From an uncultured bacterium (GTDB taxonomy: Bacteria; Patescibacteriota; Minisyncoccia; Phycocordibacterales; UBA9973), in contig CALAYS010000069.1 of the NCBI GenBank assembly GCA_937895515.1, positions 1 to 16,497 of the forward strand: a DNA stretch of 16,497 nucleotides, in the 5' to 3' direction. The position numbers and the translations under genes were made by a program. Shown here piece after piece: positions 1 through 6,720 of this stretch. Below the pieces are notes generated by a model. It saw nothing but the letters and a program-made list of their open reading frames with translations, was not told the origin of the DNA and did not search any database. Within the stretch, counting starts at the first letter, position 1. Every line of letters starts with the position of its first letter.

Positions 1-62
1 ATTTTTAGTCGAAAAAGTTTTTCGATTAATTTACTCAAATATAGGCCTTCTGAATTATAAGC
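1..62 (+). repeat. Partial copy of the interspersed palindromic repeat family
   Basis: This copy is cut by the window edge. It contains the near-palindromic core TCGAAAAAGTTTTTCGA, then the block ACTCAAATATAGGCCTTCTG. The same order of blocks recurs at about 6721-6850 and 11825-11990 in this orientation, and in reverse at 4340-4790 and 16277-16497. It lies about 50 bp beyond the 3' end of the minus-strand gene at 113-586. It is non-coding. Confidence 0.8.
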
Positions 63-112
63 TTTATAATGAAGATTATTACAAATGTTTTAATTATGTA
101 AAAATTTGTTTA

Positions 113-586
113 TTAGGAAAGAAGAGTTTCTTGTAAAAATCCTTGGATAATAGCTGAAATAATATAACCATGTCCAAAGGGATGAGTCTCATCATTTAAT
201 TTATTTTTAAGGAAATCAAGGGAAGCCTCAATGCAAAGGGGATTTCCATCCCGATCACGAGGACCATCAAAACCGTATAAAACGATAGATTCCCCTTTTT
301 CAATTAGAGAAATTAGTATTTTGATTGAATTTGTATCTTTAACCAGATTCCAATATTCAGGAAGATAAACTTTTTTTCTGGCCTCAATATAATCTAGAGT
401 ATCTATCCGATCAAAATATTTGGCACCCAAAATTCTTTTACCTTTCCCTTGAGGAAAACGTCTTTTTCCATAAATTTGGGATTTCCACCAACCAAGCGTT
501 TTTTCTCTATCTGTTCCCTCATATATTTTTCCAGATTGCCAATAATTTTCAAAACAATAGAATCCTTTGTAACCAGTTGGAGACAT
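113..586 (-). CDS. Conserved uncharacterised protein with FENYWQSGK motif; 5' part frameshifted
   Basis: The intact ATG frame gives 158 aa. Residues such as GFYCFENYWQSGKIYEG, an RKKVYLPEYW segment, LYGFDGPRDRDG and the C-terminal PFGHGYIISAI resemble a family of uncharacterised proteins I recall from giant viruses and protists. No activity is known to me. The same frame stays open upstream of the ATG to about 676, reading IWAESPTGAKRVNVTSSQSK, which looks like genuine family sequence. A plausible original start (MDNDFSHLNQ) lies at 735 in another frame, joined by a one-base shift in the TTT/GGG run near 676. The gene therefore probably once spanned 113-735. Either a shortened protein starts at 586 or this is an early pseudogene or a sequence error. 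It is followed by a repeat copy at 1-62. Confidence 0.65.
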   Translation of the reverse strand: MSPTGYKGFYCFENYWQSGKIYEGTDREKTLGWWKSQIYGKRRFPQGKGKRILGAKYFDRIDTLDYIEARKKVYLPEYWNLVKDTNSIKILISLIEKGESIVLYGFDGPRDRDGNPLCIEASLDFLKNKLNDETHPFGHGYIISAIIQGFLQETLLS

Positions 587-761
587 TGGTGAAAAATCTA
601 TCCTCCATTGACTTGTCTTAGACTGGGATGAAGTCACATTTACTCTCTTTGCACCAGTTGGACTTTCAGCCCAAATTCATGGCCGCAATGTAAACTGTCA
701 TCTTTTTGGTTCAAATGGCTAAAATCATTATCCATTTCATTTTACCTAAATATTAATTTTA

Positions 762-1193
762 TTGGAAAATATATACTTAAAAAAACTAAATTTATGCTCC
801 GTATTCAAGAGTTTTTTAAATGCTGACTCAACTTCTCAATTATATACCTTTTTTTGTGATGAGAGTGGATCATCTCACAACGAGATGATTTCCCCGCAAA
901 TTTATATTTATCGAACTGGAGAAAATTTTAAAACTTATAATTCAAAACTAATCATTATTTCTCATGGTAATGGTCATTTTTTACCAGATGGATACTACAA
1001 TTTTTTAGATAACCCCTCTATTGAATTTGGAGAAGAAAAAAAGCCATTTCAATAAACCCCGAAAGACAACAACATTGGTTTGTATTAAAAAGAACATCTT
1101 TCTTTTTGTGATGGAAAAATGCTACCAGTGGGAGCGAAAGTATTATTTGCCGTCCATAGATGCTCTTATGACTGGAAACGATTCTCCCTATAA
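762..1193 (+). pseudogene. Frame-broken remnant of an unidentified gene
   Basis: The frame from 762 to 1055 reads sensibly (for example SQLYTFFCDESGSSHNEM and IISHGNGHFLPDGYYNFLDN) but has no early ATG. An ATG at 794 (MLRIQEFFKC) is in a different frame. After the TAA at 1053-1055, a second frame gives INPERQQHWFVLKRTSFF, and the original frame then resumes with LCDGKMLPVGAKVLFAVHRC up to a TAA at 1191-1193. At least three frame changes are needed to join these pieces, several at A or T runs. I do not recognise the family. The pattern fits a decaying gene. The alternative is three unrelated short ORFs, which seems less likely because the pieces abut in order. Confidence 0.45.
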
Positions 1194-1283
1194 GATCTTC
1201 TCAGGCTTCAAGAATAGTTTCAAAAAAAATTGAAATAAAAATATCTTTATGTGTTTGTTTCAAAAAGATCGTTGCTAGAAAAA

Positions 1284-2165
1284 ATGGATTTTTTCTATGT
1301 TCAGTCTGATGAGCCCAACCGATGGCATTTTGCTCATCCATGGCAAGAGAAACTAATTTCAATGGATCAGCTTCTTCCAAAAAGTGGTAAAAACGTTGTT
1401 GTTAGCTCGTTTATGAAAGATCTATTGCCAGATGAGTTTCCAAAATTTACTGTCAATGATTATAAATACGATCCAACCGAAGACATTTTGCTAGCAGAAA
1501 GGCTTCTCGCCCGGATCGCTGTTCCCGATAATTTTGTTGGAAAGAATTTTTTGAATGAAATCTCCCACTCAGTTGAAACTACTGAGGAAACGGGTCGGTT
1601 GTCCCGACGTCAGCGACGTCGTCTACGAGAAAATGCAATCAACCAGGAATCCTTTGCAGCGGCAGCTTTCCAAGGGCCATTGCCAGCAACAACGGCTGCT
1701 CCGGAGGAGCCATTGCCTACGGCATCTGCTTCTCAAGATGAATCGGCGATTGTTTCCGGCGAAACAAGGCAACCTTCATCGTGGTCGTCACTATTTAGTG
1801 GAATGTTTGTGAAAGCTGATGCTGCTGGATCTTCTCAAGATCCACCAAAACCTTCCATTATCGATCATTCTGAAAAAATTAAGGAACTGCTTCCTCGATT
1901 GAATAATGCTTTTGATTACTGTTTTGGACACAATGATTACAATCTTGCTAGTTTGTATATGGGCATTTGTCGTCTAACAGGAAAACTTCAGGGGCAATGT
2001 TTGGATACAGTTTCGTATGGATATATTTGTAATCTTCGAACAGGAACTGCTCGAATTTATCTGAAAACGTCTCTACAACATGCAGAAGTTGAAGCCAAAT
2101 ATTCACATGATGGAACAACAACCCTTAGTCCTTCGACTTTGGGTTCCATGAACCTTTTCGCCTAA
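1284..2165 (+). CDS. Unrecognised protein with basic patch and Ala/Pro/Ser-rich linker
   Basis: The protein is 293 aa from the first ATG; a GTG 33 bases upstream is in frame but is an unlikely start in a eukaryotic virus. The N-terminal part (about 1-105) looks globular and is rich in aromatic residues. A strongly basic patch, SRRQRRRLREN, at about 107-117 resembles a nuclear-localisation or nucleic-acid-binding stretch. Residues about 123-195 are low complexity, rich in Ala, Pro, Ser, Thr and Gln, and look disordered. A second globular part (about 200-293) contains FDYCFGHNDYNLASLYMG. The two-domain plus linker layout is visible, but no family is recognised. The linker DNA is noticeably more GC-rich than the flanks. 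The stop is followed at once by a hairpin (2167-2187), which supports a real gene end. Confidence 0.7.
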   Translation: MDFFYVQSDEPNRWHFAHPWQEKLISMDQLLPKSGKNVVVSSFMKDLLPDEFPKFTVNDYKYDPTEDILLAERLLARIAVPDNFVGKNFLNEISHSVETTEETGRLSRRQRRRLRENAINQESFAAAAFQGPLPATTAAPEEPLPTASASQDESAIVSGETRQPSSWSSLFSGMFVKADAAGSSQDPPKPSIIDHSEKIKELLPRLNNAFDYCFGHNDYNLASLYMGICRLTGKLQGQCLDTVSYGYICNLRTGTARIYLKTSLQHAEVEAKYSHDGTTTLSPSTLGSMNLFA

Positions 2166-2166
2166 A

Positions 2167-2187
2167 TCAGAAAAAAATTTTTTTTGA
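2167..2187 (+). terminator. Hairpin directly after stop codon, putative 3'-end signal
   Basis: An A7 run followed by a T8 run is flanked by TCAG and GA. This makes a nearly continuous inverted repeat with one G.U pair, starting 2 nt after the TAA of the gene at 1284-2165. It fits the hairpin-at-stop pattern seen at other gene ends in this window. Its role as a transcript-end signal is inferred. Confidence 0.4.
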
Positions 2188-2202
2188 TAACACATCATGT
2201 GA

Positions 2203-2231
2203 AATTGATTTTTTCTTCTAAAAAATCAATT
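2203..2231. promoter_or_regulatory. 12-bp inverted repeat between two + strand genes
   Basis: Perfect 12-bp arms AATTGATTTTTT and AAAAAATCAATT are separated by CTTCT. The structure lies 38 nt past one stop and 13 nt before the ATG at 2244. It could be a second 3'-end hairpin of the upstream gene or a 5'-leader structure of the downstream one; the sequence alone does not decide. Confidence 0.45.
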
Positions 2232-2243
2232 ATTTGACAAAAA

Positions 2244-2603
2244 ATGGAAGATATCAAAGAATTTTCAACAGAAAACCTTTGCACACTGAAAGACCATACT
2301 GAATTTATTTATGTTCAAGGCGCAACTCTTTGCAAGAAATGTTCATTTGAAGAAATTGTAGGAAAGGGGTTTGTGCTCACTTGCGATCAAATGAATTTAT
2401 CACAAGATATAGACTATTGCATATGGAATTGGCTGAAAAATGATGATCCTAAGTATAATCATGAAAAAATTTTTGAATTCTTTAAAAATGGATTTACTAA
2501 ATTTGTATTCAAAAAATATTTTGAAGAAAGATTAGACAATGATGATTATTGCCAATATTGCGGAGACAAATTCTATCACAAAAGATGTTCATGTTCATAT
2601 TAA
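2244..2603 (+). CDS. Small Cys-rich protein, possible zinc-binding
   Basis: The protein is 119 aa and starts at an ATG. The N-terminal part carries C13, H18, C30 and C33 (…LCKKC…). The C-terminal end has a CxxC-x5-H-x2-C cluster, C103, C106, H112 and C115, plus C117. This looks like one or two small zinc-binding knuckles around an acidic, aromatic-rich middle. I do not recognise a family, and zinc binding is inferred from residue spacing only. A perfect 8-bp hairpin follows the stop by 3 nt. Confidence 0.65.
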   Translation: MEDIKEFSTENLCTLKDHTEFIYVQGATLCKKCSFEEIVGKGFVLTCDQMNLSQDIDYCIWNWLKNDDPKYNHEKIFEFFKNGFTKFVFKKYFEERLDNDDYCQYCGDKFYHKRCSCSY

Positions 2604-2606
2604 GTT

Positions 2607-2627
2607 TTTTGAGTTATTTACTCAAAA
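2607..2627 (+). terminator. Hairpin 3 nt after stop codon
   Basis: Perfect 8-bp arms TTTTGAGT and ACTCAAAA enclose a TATTT loop, immediately downstream of the TAA at 2601-2603. Same pattern as the other stop-associated hairpins. Confidence 0.5.
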
Positions 2628-2752
2628 TACAAAGGTATTGATTTATTTTCCATAATTTAATACAAAAGAATATTTTTATGGCTCCGAAGTTTTTAGATTA
2701 TAATGAACATATGTTTAGTTAGGATTCGGGATAGTCACTAAATTAACTATTA

Positions 2753-3050
2753 CTAGTATGTATTATTAATTGAGTCTTTTGTTCCTACACTTTTTCCATC
2801 CCAAAAGGAAACTAAATGATCAACATCATTTACCATATCACTAATCATATCAGCAGCACGACCATATTTATGCCAATCAGGCTTATAAATAATAATTTTA
2901 TGCATTTTGTCAGAAGCATATTTTTTTGCGAGATCGTCAGCTTCAAAAGGGCAGCCTCCAGACACAATAATGTCGTCTTTCTGTATAATTTCTTCAAATT
3001 TTATAGAAAAAAAGATAATCGCCGGATCCGACAACACATATTTTACGCAT
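2753..3050 (-). CDS. SLOG-superfamily (DUF2493/YspA-like) protein, single-base frameshift
   Basis: The frame ending at 2753 encodes IIVSGGCPFEADDLAKKYAS, then IIYKPDWHKYGRAADMI and HLVSFWDGKSVGTKDSI. This matches the DUF2493 pattern: VSGG..GAD..A..YA, a PADW.KYG-like block and FWDG.S.GT. These are SLOG Rossmann-like domains thought to bind nucleotides or nucleotide-derived ligands. The expected first strand (KICVVGSGDYL) lies in another frame, starting with the ATG at 3050, and is joined by a one-base shift within a T7 run (coding strand, near 3010). Corrected, the protein is about 98 aa and nearly complete. The ATG lies inside the last codons of the upstream Atg8-like gene (8-nt overlap). 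It may be a new pseudogene, a homopolymer sequencing error, or rescued by slippage. The family call is strong; intactness is uncertain. Confidence 0.7.
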
Positions 3051-3405
3051 TTTTTCCGAATACATTTTCTTCAAAATACCTTATATAAAGAAAACCATCA
3101 TTCGGATCTTTTTCTTGGTTATACAAAACAGACATTATGGTATCCCCACAATACAATGGTTTTTTTCCAGCATATAGATGCAATGATTGTGAAGAACTTA
3201 TTTGTAACCGTTCTTTAATAATTTTTCTAAAACTTGCAATAGTCATAGTATTTGGAACTAAATAATTTCTTTTATTGATCATGGGAAGATTGCTATTAGG
3301 AGATCTTTCTACAATAATTGGAATTCTATCTTCATATTGTCTCATAAGAGACTTAAAAAGATCTTGACGAGCTTTTAGCGGCTTGTCGTGAAATGGTGGA
3401 TTCAT
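3043..3405 (-). CDS. Atg8/LC3/GABARAP-like ubiquitin-fold protein
   Basis: The protein is 120 aa, close to cellular Atg8 (about 117 aa). In order it shows an N-terminal helical region, then YEDRIPIIVER (about 24-34), INKRNYLVP (43-51) which matches the IDKRKYLVP signature, TIASFRKIIKERLQI (55-69), MSVLYNQEKDPNDGFLYIRY (91-110) and the end EENVFGKNA. Y48, L49, V50, P51, F59 and F105 align with Atg8 positions that form the hydrophobic pockets for LIR/AIM motifs. The terminal FG is followed by three residues (KNA), so exposing G117 for lipid conjugation would need an Atg4-type protease, as in cells. In cells Atg8 is joined to phosphatidylethanolamine on autophagosomal membranes and recruits cargo receptors. 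The viral role is inferred: mimicry, decoy, or recruitment of membranes. The SLOG-like gene overlaps its 3' end. Confidence 0.92.
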   Translation of the reverse strand: MNPPFHDKPLKARQDLFKSLMRQYEDRIPIIVERSPNSNLPMINKRNYLVPNTMTIASFRKIIKERLQISSSQSLHLYAGKKPLYCGDTIMSVLYNQEKDPNDGFLYIRYFEENVFGKNA

Positions 3406-3449
3406 TATAATAAAATCATATCTTTTAAATATAAAATCAATATTTTTGT

Positions 3450-3469
3450 AAAGATTAAATTTAATCTTT
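3450..3469 (-). terminator. 20-bp perfect palindrome spanning a stop codon
   Basis: AAAGATTAAATTTAATCTTT is perfectly self-complementary and contains the stop codon (TAA on the minus strand, 3461-3463) of the nucleotidyltransferase-like gene. It is one of the clearest examples of the stop-associated hairpins in this window. Confidence 0.55.
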
Positions 3470-4198
3470 GTCGTAAATAGAAAGAATCTTGAAGGGCATT
3501 TTTACGACGACGTCTACATTATATGGATAAAAAATTTCATCATCTTTCCATAAATAAAAATTTCCTCTATTTTTTTGAGGAGAGATTATTGTTGTTGAAC
3601 TGATAGGGCAGGTTAAGGCCGATATTTCTTCAAATCCTTTTTCTTCATACTTTTTTTTTCTTTCGGCGGTGTTTTCCTTCAAAGGTCCATTAAATATAAA
3701 TTTTTTATCAAGAAAAAGATCGGGATGAACACCACCACATTTGATTCCATCGTACCATATTTGGCAACAACTGATATCAAAATTGTTTTCGACATATTTT
3801 TTTGGATCACAATCCAAGACAATAAAATCTATTTTTCCAACGTATGGAAGAGTTCCACCAAGACGTCCTATAATAGGATTATTATCTCCAAAAAAATTTA
3901 ACAGAACAGACTTATTCCAACACATTTCGTTTTGGCAAGATCTGCTACATCCATCATAGCATCCAAAAGTGCTCCACATTTGTGGTTCCAATCCTATTTT
4001 TAACAAAAATTGGAATGCTTCTTCTGCATATTGTGCGTCAATATAGAAATCGTAATCATTAATTTTGACATCATAATAGATGGATGATATAGATCCTCCA
4101 GCCAAAACACCTTTGCTTAAAGCAATTAATTCTTTTATTTGAGGTGGAATATTGGGGTTTATTTTGGCGTAAATTTTATCAAATAATATTTTGTTCAT
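3461..4198 (-). CDS. Nucleotidyltransferase-fold protein (Pol-beta/MNT-like)
   Basis: The protein is 245 aa. VLAGGSISSI (31-40) followed by NDYDFYI (47-53) is the GG-S ... D-x-D signature of polymerase-beta-type nucleotidyltransferases. A third acidic strand, GKIDFIVLD (121-129), could supply the remaining metal ligand (D124). The segment FDISCCQIWYDG (140-151) resembles a recurrent motif of nucleotidyltransferase-like proteins in giant viruses. Cysteine pairs at about 80-93 could bind metal. The substrate cannot be read from sequence. Metal-dependent transfer of a nucleotide to protein, RNA or a small molecule is the family activity. The gene ends in a perfect palindrome, and the Atg8-like gene begins 55 bp downstream on the same strand. 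Confidence 0.75.
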   Translation of the reverse strand: MNKILFDKIYAKINPNIPPQIKELIALSKGVLAGGSISSIYYDVKINDYDFYIDAQYAEEAFQFLLKIGLEPQMWSTFGCYDGCSRSCQNEMCWNKSVLLNFFGDNNPIIGRLGGTLPYVGKIDFIVLDCDPKKYVENNFDISCCQIWYDGIKCGGVHPDLFLDKKFIFNGPLKENTAERKKKYEEKGFEEISALTCPISSTTIISPQKNRGNFYLWKDDEIFYPYNVDVVVKMPFKILSIYDKD

Positions 4199-4224
4199 CG
4201 CGGGATGCCGTCTTGTTCGAATAA

Positions 4225-4244
4225 ATGTTTTTTATCAAAAACAT
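4225..4244. promoter_or_regulatory. 8-bp hairpin upstream of nucleotidyltransferase-like gene
   Basis: Arms ATGTTTTT and AAAAACAT enclose TATC, 26 nt before the minus-strand ATG at 4198. It may be a leader structure, or the 3' hairpin of a gene now lost from the repeat-filled region beyond it. Confidence 0.35.
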
Positions 4245-4339
4245 ATCAATTAGTATCATTTGAAGTTCTCCAAATAATATTATAGTTGTTCGCTTTGTTG
4301 ATAAAGTAATTTTTATTTTAGGAGTATCATTGATTTTAA

Positions 4340-4790
4340 ATTAACTTTAATAGGTTATTTTCTTCAAAAATATAATTTTTGCTGAACCGAATGCTGAGCT
4401 TTGCGAAACTACATCTGACCCATTGGTCAGAGAGCATATATTTGAAGAAAATAGTCGAATAAAATTTTCGACTAAAATTTAAAATATAAGCAAAATCGAT
4501 TATTTTGGACAAAATAATTGTTTTGAATGCTTGCGAAAACCACGTTTGGCCTATTATTGGTAAATCCTATATTTGAAGAAAATAGTCGAAAAAATTTTCG
4601 ACTAAAAGTAAAATAAAAGTTAAATAGGTTATTTTTGACAAGGTTATTTTGTTCAAAAGTTTTGTTTTAAATGTTTTCTCAAACCGTGTCTGTTCCGCAC
4701 GGTCACAATGTTGCCGCTGACCTATTGGTCAGAATAGCTTTATTTTTTCACCATAATCGAAAAAAATTTGCGACTATAATTTAGAAAAAA
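4340..4790 (-). repeat. Three degenerate tandem copies of the interspersed repeat
   Basis: Three successive units of roughly 130-170 bp share the blocks CATTGGTCAG / CCTATTGGTCAG, ATATTTGAAGAAAATAGTCG, the palindromic core AGTCGAAAAAATTTTCGACT (4584-4603; variant at 4453-4473, weaker at 4757-4775) and GTTATTTTTGACA. The blocks run in the opposite direction to the copies at 1, 6721 and 11825. Between cores lie copy-specific segments, one with CCGCACGGTCACAATGTTGC. No gene is visible from 4199 to about 4740. Confidence 0.75.
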
Positions 4791-4985
4791 GACTTTTTTT
4801 AGTAATTTATGACAAATCAAAGTAATTGCGGCTTGTATGGCACCCCACTGAAGGGAGGCTGACAGGTGAACCTGAAAGTCTTTACCGTCGCTCTGCCTGT
4901 AGTAGTCAATTCCAGCGATTGAAATGACTTTCATCGTAAGATCTGAAAGGTGGTAAAATAAATTTAAATGTAGGCTCGACAGCAT
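4740..4985 (-). CDS. Weak small ORF in repeat-flanked region
   Basis: An 81-aa frame from an ATG at 4985, with an alternative ATG at 4934 beginning MKVISIAGIDYYRQSDGKDF. The part up to LSASLQWGAIQAAITLICHK has a protein-like composition and its DNA (about 4810-4935) is less AT-rich than the repeats beside it. The C-terminal third runs into a repeat copy and is probably not ancestral coding sequence. No family is recognised. It may be a remnant of a larger gene, or chance. Confidence 0.22.
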   Translation of the reverse strand: MLSSLHLNLFYHLSDLTMKVISIAGIDYYRQSDGKDFQVHLSASLQWGAIQAAITLICHKLLKKVFFLNYSRKFFSIMVKK

Positions 4986-5109
4986 ATTTTTTCGAGTAAG
5001 TTAAAGTGGTATTTTCGCTCTGACCTACAAGTTCATAGTATCCTAAATTTTTTACGATACGCTACAGGAAAACCCTGTGGGAAAGCACTCACGTACCAAC
5101 CGATCCTGA

Positions 5110-5994
5110 TCAACGCCCAGGGGGAGGCGGGACTTTTTGGCTCAGTCCGAACCAAGCCGAGGACCCTGGTGGTCCCGAGGGTCCTGGTGGTCCCAGGGAC
5201 CCTGGTGGTTCCGAGAACCCTGGTGGTTCCGAGAACCCTGGTGGTCCCAGGGACGTTGTCGGAGCAGGCGGGGCAGGCGAGGCGGCAGGCGGGGCAGCAG
5301 GCGGGGCAGCAGGAAGCGTCGATAGGGGCGCGGCACACGCGGCCGCCCGCTCGTCTGCCACTCTTCGGATGGCACGTGCACGCACGGCGGTGTAGTCCGC
5401 GTCGGCGGCGTCGAGGAGGTCGGCGAAGGCGTCCTCCTCGTCGTCGTGGAGGGTCTGGTAGGTGTCGCGCACGTCGGCCATGACGTCGTCGACCCACGCG
5501 AAGGCCTCGACGTGGCTGACCCAGCCGTCCGGGTCGGAGGAGTCCATCCCGAACCGCTGGCGGAGCGACGCGGTGAGCAGCTGCATGACGGGGGCGTAGG
5601 TCATGATGCGGTTCCAGTGATGGGGGGTTTCGGGGGGGACCTTTGGGCCTGCCACGACTTGGATGGAGTCCGTGACTCGGACTCTGCGAGAGGAGGACGA
5701 CGAGGAGGCCGACGCCGAGTCCGAGTCAGTGCAAGAGGAGTCTGAACGAAGAATCGAACGGGCCGGAACGAGTGTGGGATTGTATTGCCCTTTTTCGAAA
5801 TCTCGAGCGGCAGGGAGATAACGAAGGCCGGGGAGAATGGATCGACGGATTCCTCGCGCAGTCGTCGTCATGAGCCGGTCACGAATGTCGACGGCACGCA
5901 ATTTGACGAGCATATCGCGCTCAAGTCGTTGCTCCAGCTCAAGTTGCACTCGAGAGGAGATTTCTTGTTCAATGAGTCCCATGTAAGACCTCAT
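5110..5994 (-). CDS. GC-rich gene: Ser/Asp patch, helical core, Pro-rich and collagen-like tail
   Basis: The protein is 294 aa from the ATG at 5994; an in-frame GTG 60 bases further upstream is an unlikely start. Residues 10-45 are rich in Glu, Arg and Leu and could form a coiled coil. Residues 84-102 are an almost pure Ser/Asp/Ala stretch. Residues 120-220 look helical and very acidic (HHWNRIMTYAPVMQLLTASL and later DDEEDAFADLLDAADADY). Residues 221-248 are Ala/Pro repeats, and 248-280 form about ten GPP/GFS/EPP/GSL triplets resembling collagen-like repeats, with Gly replaced by Glu twice. The DNA is strikingly GC-rich in an AT-rich neighbourhood, so long ORFs also appear in shadow frames. 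This frame is preferred because it alone extends into normal-composition DNA with a plausible N-terminus. No family is recognised; recent transfer, repeat expansion or de novo origin are all possible. Confidence 0.55.
   Translation of the reverse strand: MRSYMGLIEQEISSRVQLELEQRLERDMLVKLRAVDIRDRLMTTTARGIRRSILPGLRYLPAARDFEKGQYNPTLVPARSILRSDSSCTDSDSASASSSSSSRRVRVTDSIQVVAGPKVPPETPHHWNRIMTYAPVMQLLTASLRQRFGMDSSDPDGWVSHVEAFAWVDDVMADVRDTYQTLHDDEEDAFADLLDAADADYTAVRARAIRRVADERAAACAAPLSTLPAAPPAAPPAASPAPPAPTTSLGPPGFSEPPGFSEPPGSLGPPGPSGPPGSSAWFGLSQKVPPPPGR
5162..5251 (-). repeat. Five tandem 18-bp units encoding collagen-like triplets
   Basis: Five direct 18-bp units at 5162, 5180, 5198, 5216 and 5234 match CCTGGTGGTYCCRRG with few differences. 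Each encodes six residues of the form (E/G)PPG-x-x in the GC-rich gene. The unit is a multiple of three, so copy number can change without breaking the frame. A second GC-rich stretch at about 5266-5314 encodes the Ala/Pro repeats. Confidence 0.85.
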
Positions 5995-6106
5995 GCGAAA
6001 GTATGTGTTGTGCAATATGAGATACGGAATCGGAGTTTTCAATTTGATGATCACGAGATAAAATGGGCGTTTTATCCCATCTATTCTCCTCTTCCCTCCA
6101 TTTTTT

Positions 6107-6199
6107 ACACTATAAAAAATAATTTTCTTACCCCTCTTTTTCCAAAGAAATAATTTTCTTTCTTTGTCTCTTATTTACACCCCCCCCCTTTTATAGTGT
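6107..6199. repeat. 11-bp inverted repeat around C9 tract, upstream of GC-rich gene
   Basis: ACACTATAAAA at 6107-6117 is the exact inverse of TTTTATAGTGT at 6189-6199. Between them are pyrimidine-rich runs (CTTTTTCC, TTTTCTTTCTTTG) and a run of nine C at 6180-6188. It lies about 110 bp upstream of the GC-rich gene. It could be a promoter-proximal structure or one edge of an inserted segment; no partner edge was found near 5100. Confidence 0.35.
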
Positions 6200-6245
6200 T
6201 TGTTGTATCAACGTAACGACATCTTCTATAAAGATTTTTCAGTAG

Positions 6246-6706
6246 CTATATTTCTGCTAAAAATTTATTTAAACTTGCCATAAAAGTTTCGTTCGATACA
6301 TATCCTCTGAAATCAAGTAAAATGTTTTCTATTTGGCATGGTTGATTTTACAAACAAAGTCATAGTCAATAATTACAATTCTAAATCCTTTTTTCATATA
6401 ATTAGATGGATTAAGGTCCGAAATAAAAATTCTTCTTTCAATATGTTTTTGAGTTATTTCGCTTACCTGACGAGCAATCAGAAGTTTTTGACTTCCATAA
6501 CATAACGATTCTATTGTTTTCGTTAATTTTTCGACAACAGTCAGAACATATATTTTTTTCTTCAAAACAGAAAAAAAGCCACCAAAAATTTTAGGAAAAA
6601 TATCTGGCATAGAATAACATATTTTCAAAGTTGTTTCAAAATAGTCTTTTTCTTTGTTTTTTTCTACCTCCGTATAATAACTCAGACATGATTTTACAAA
6701 GATTTA
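6246..6706 (-). pseudogene. Protein-kinase-like remnant, truncated and frameshifted
   Basis: The open frame from about 6706 to 6329 lacks an early ATG. It reads KICYSMPDIFPKIFGGF, then LTVVEKLTKTIES (hinge-like), IARQVSEITQ, then RIFISDLNPSNYM and RIVIIDYDFV. The DLNPSN and IDYDF blocks match the catalytic-loop (D...N) and metal-binding (DFG-like) motifs of eukaryotic-type or atypical kinases. The frame stops at 6329, but another frame continues at once with CQIENILLDFRGYVSNETFM to a TAG at 6246-6248, implying a shift near 6340. The glycine-rich loop and most of the N-lobe are missing, and the 5' edge abuts the repeat at 6721. It is almost certainly inactive as it stands. The kinase assignment is moderate because only short motifs remain. 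Confidence 0.6.
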
Positions 6707-6720
6707 AAACTTTATATTCA

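Noticed and set aside
1194..1283. Possible read-through joining the 762-1193 remnant to the gene at 1284 (same frame, stops TAA, TAG and TAA between)
   Set aside because: Three stops of two kinds in 60 bases cannot be explained by simple recoding. Other genes here use normal stops.
2678..2722. ATG frame of 14 residues (MAPKFLDYNEHMFS)
   Set aside because: Too short, with no supporting hairpin or similarity; likely chance.
5033..5745. Several long ORFs on both strands inside the GC-rich island, including Arg-rich ones
   Set aside because: High GC removes stop codons from all frames. These products are low-complexity and overlap the better-supported minus-strand frame, so they are treated as shadows.
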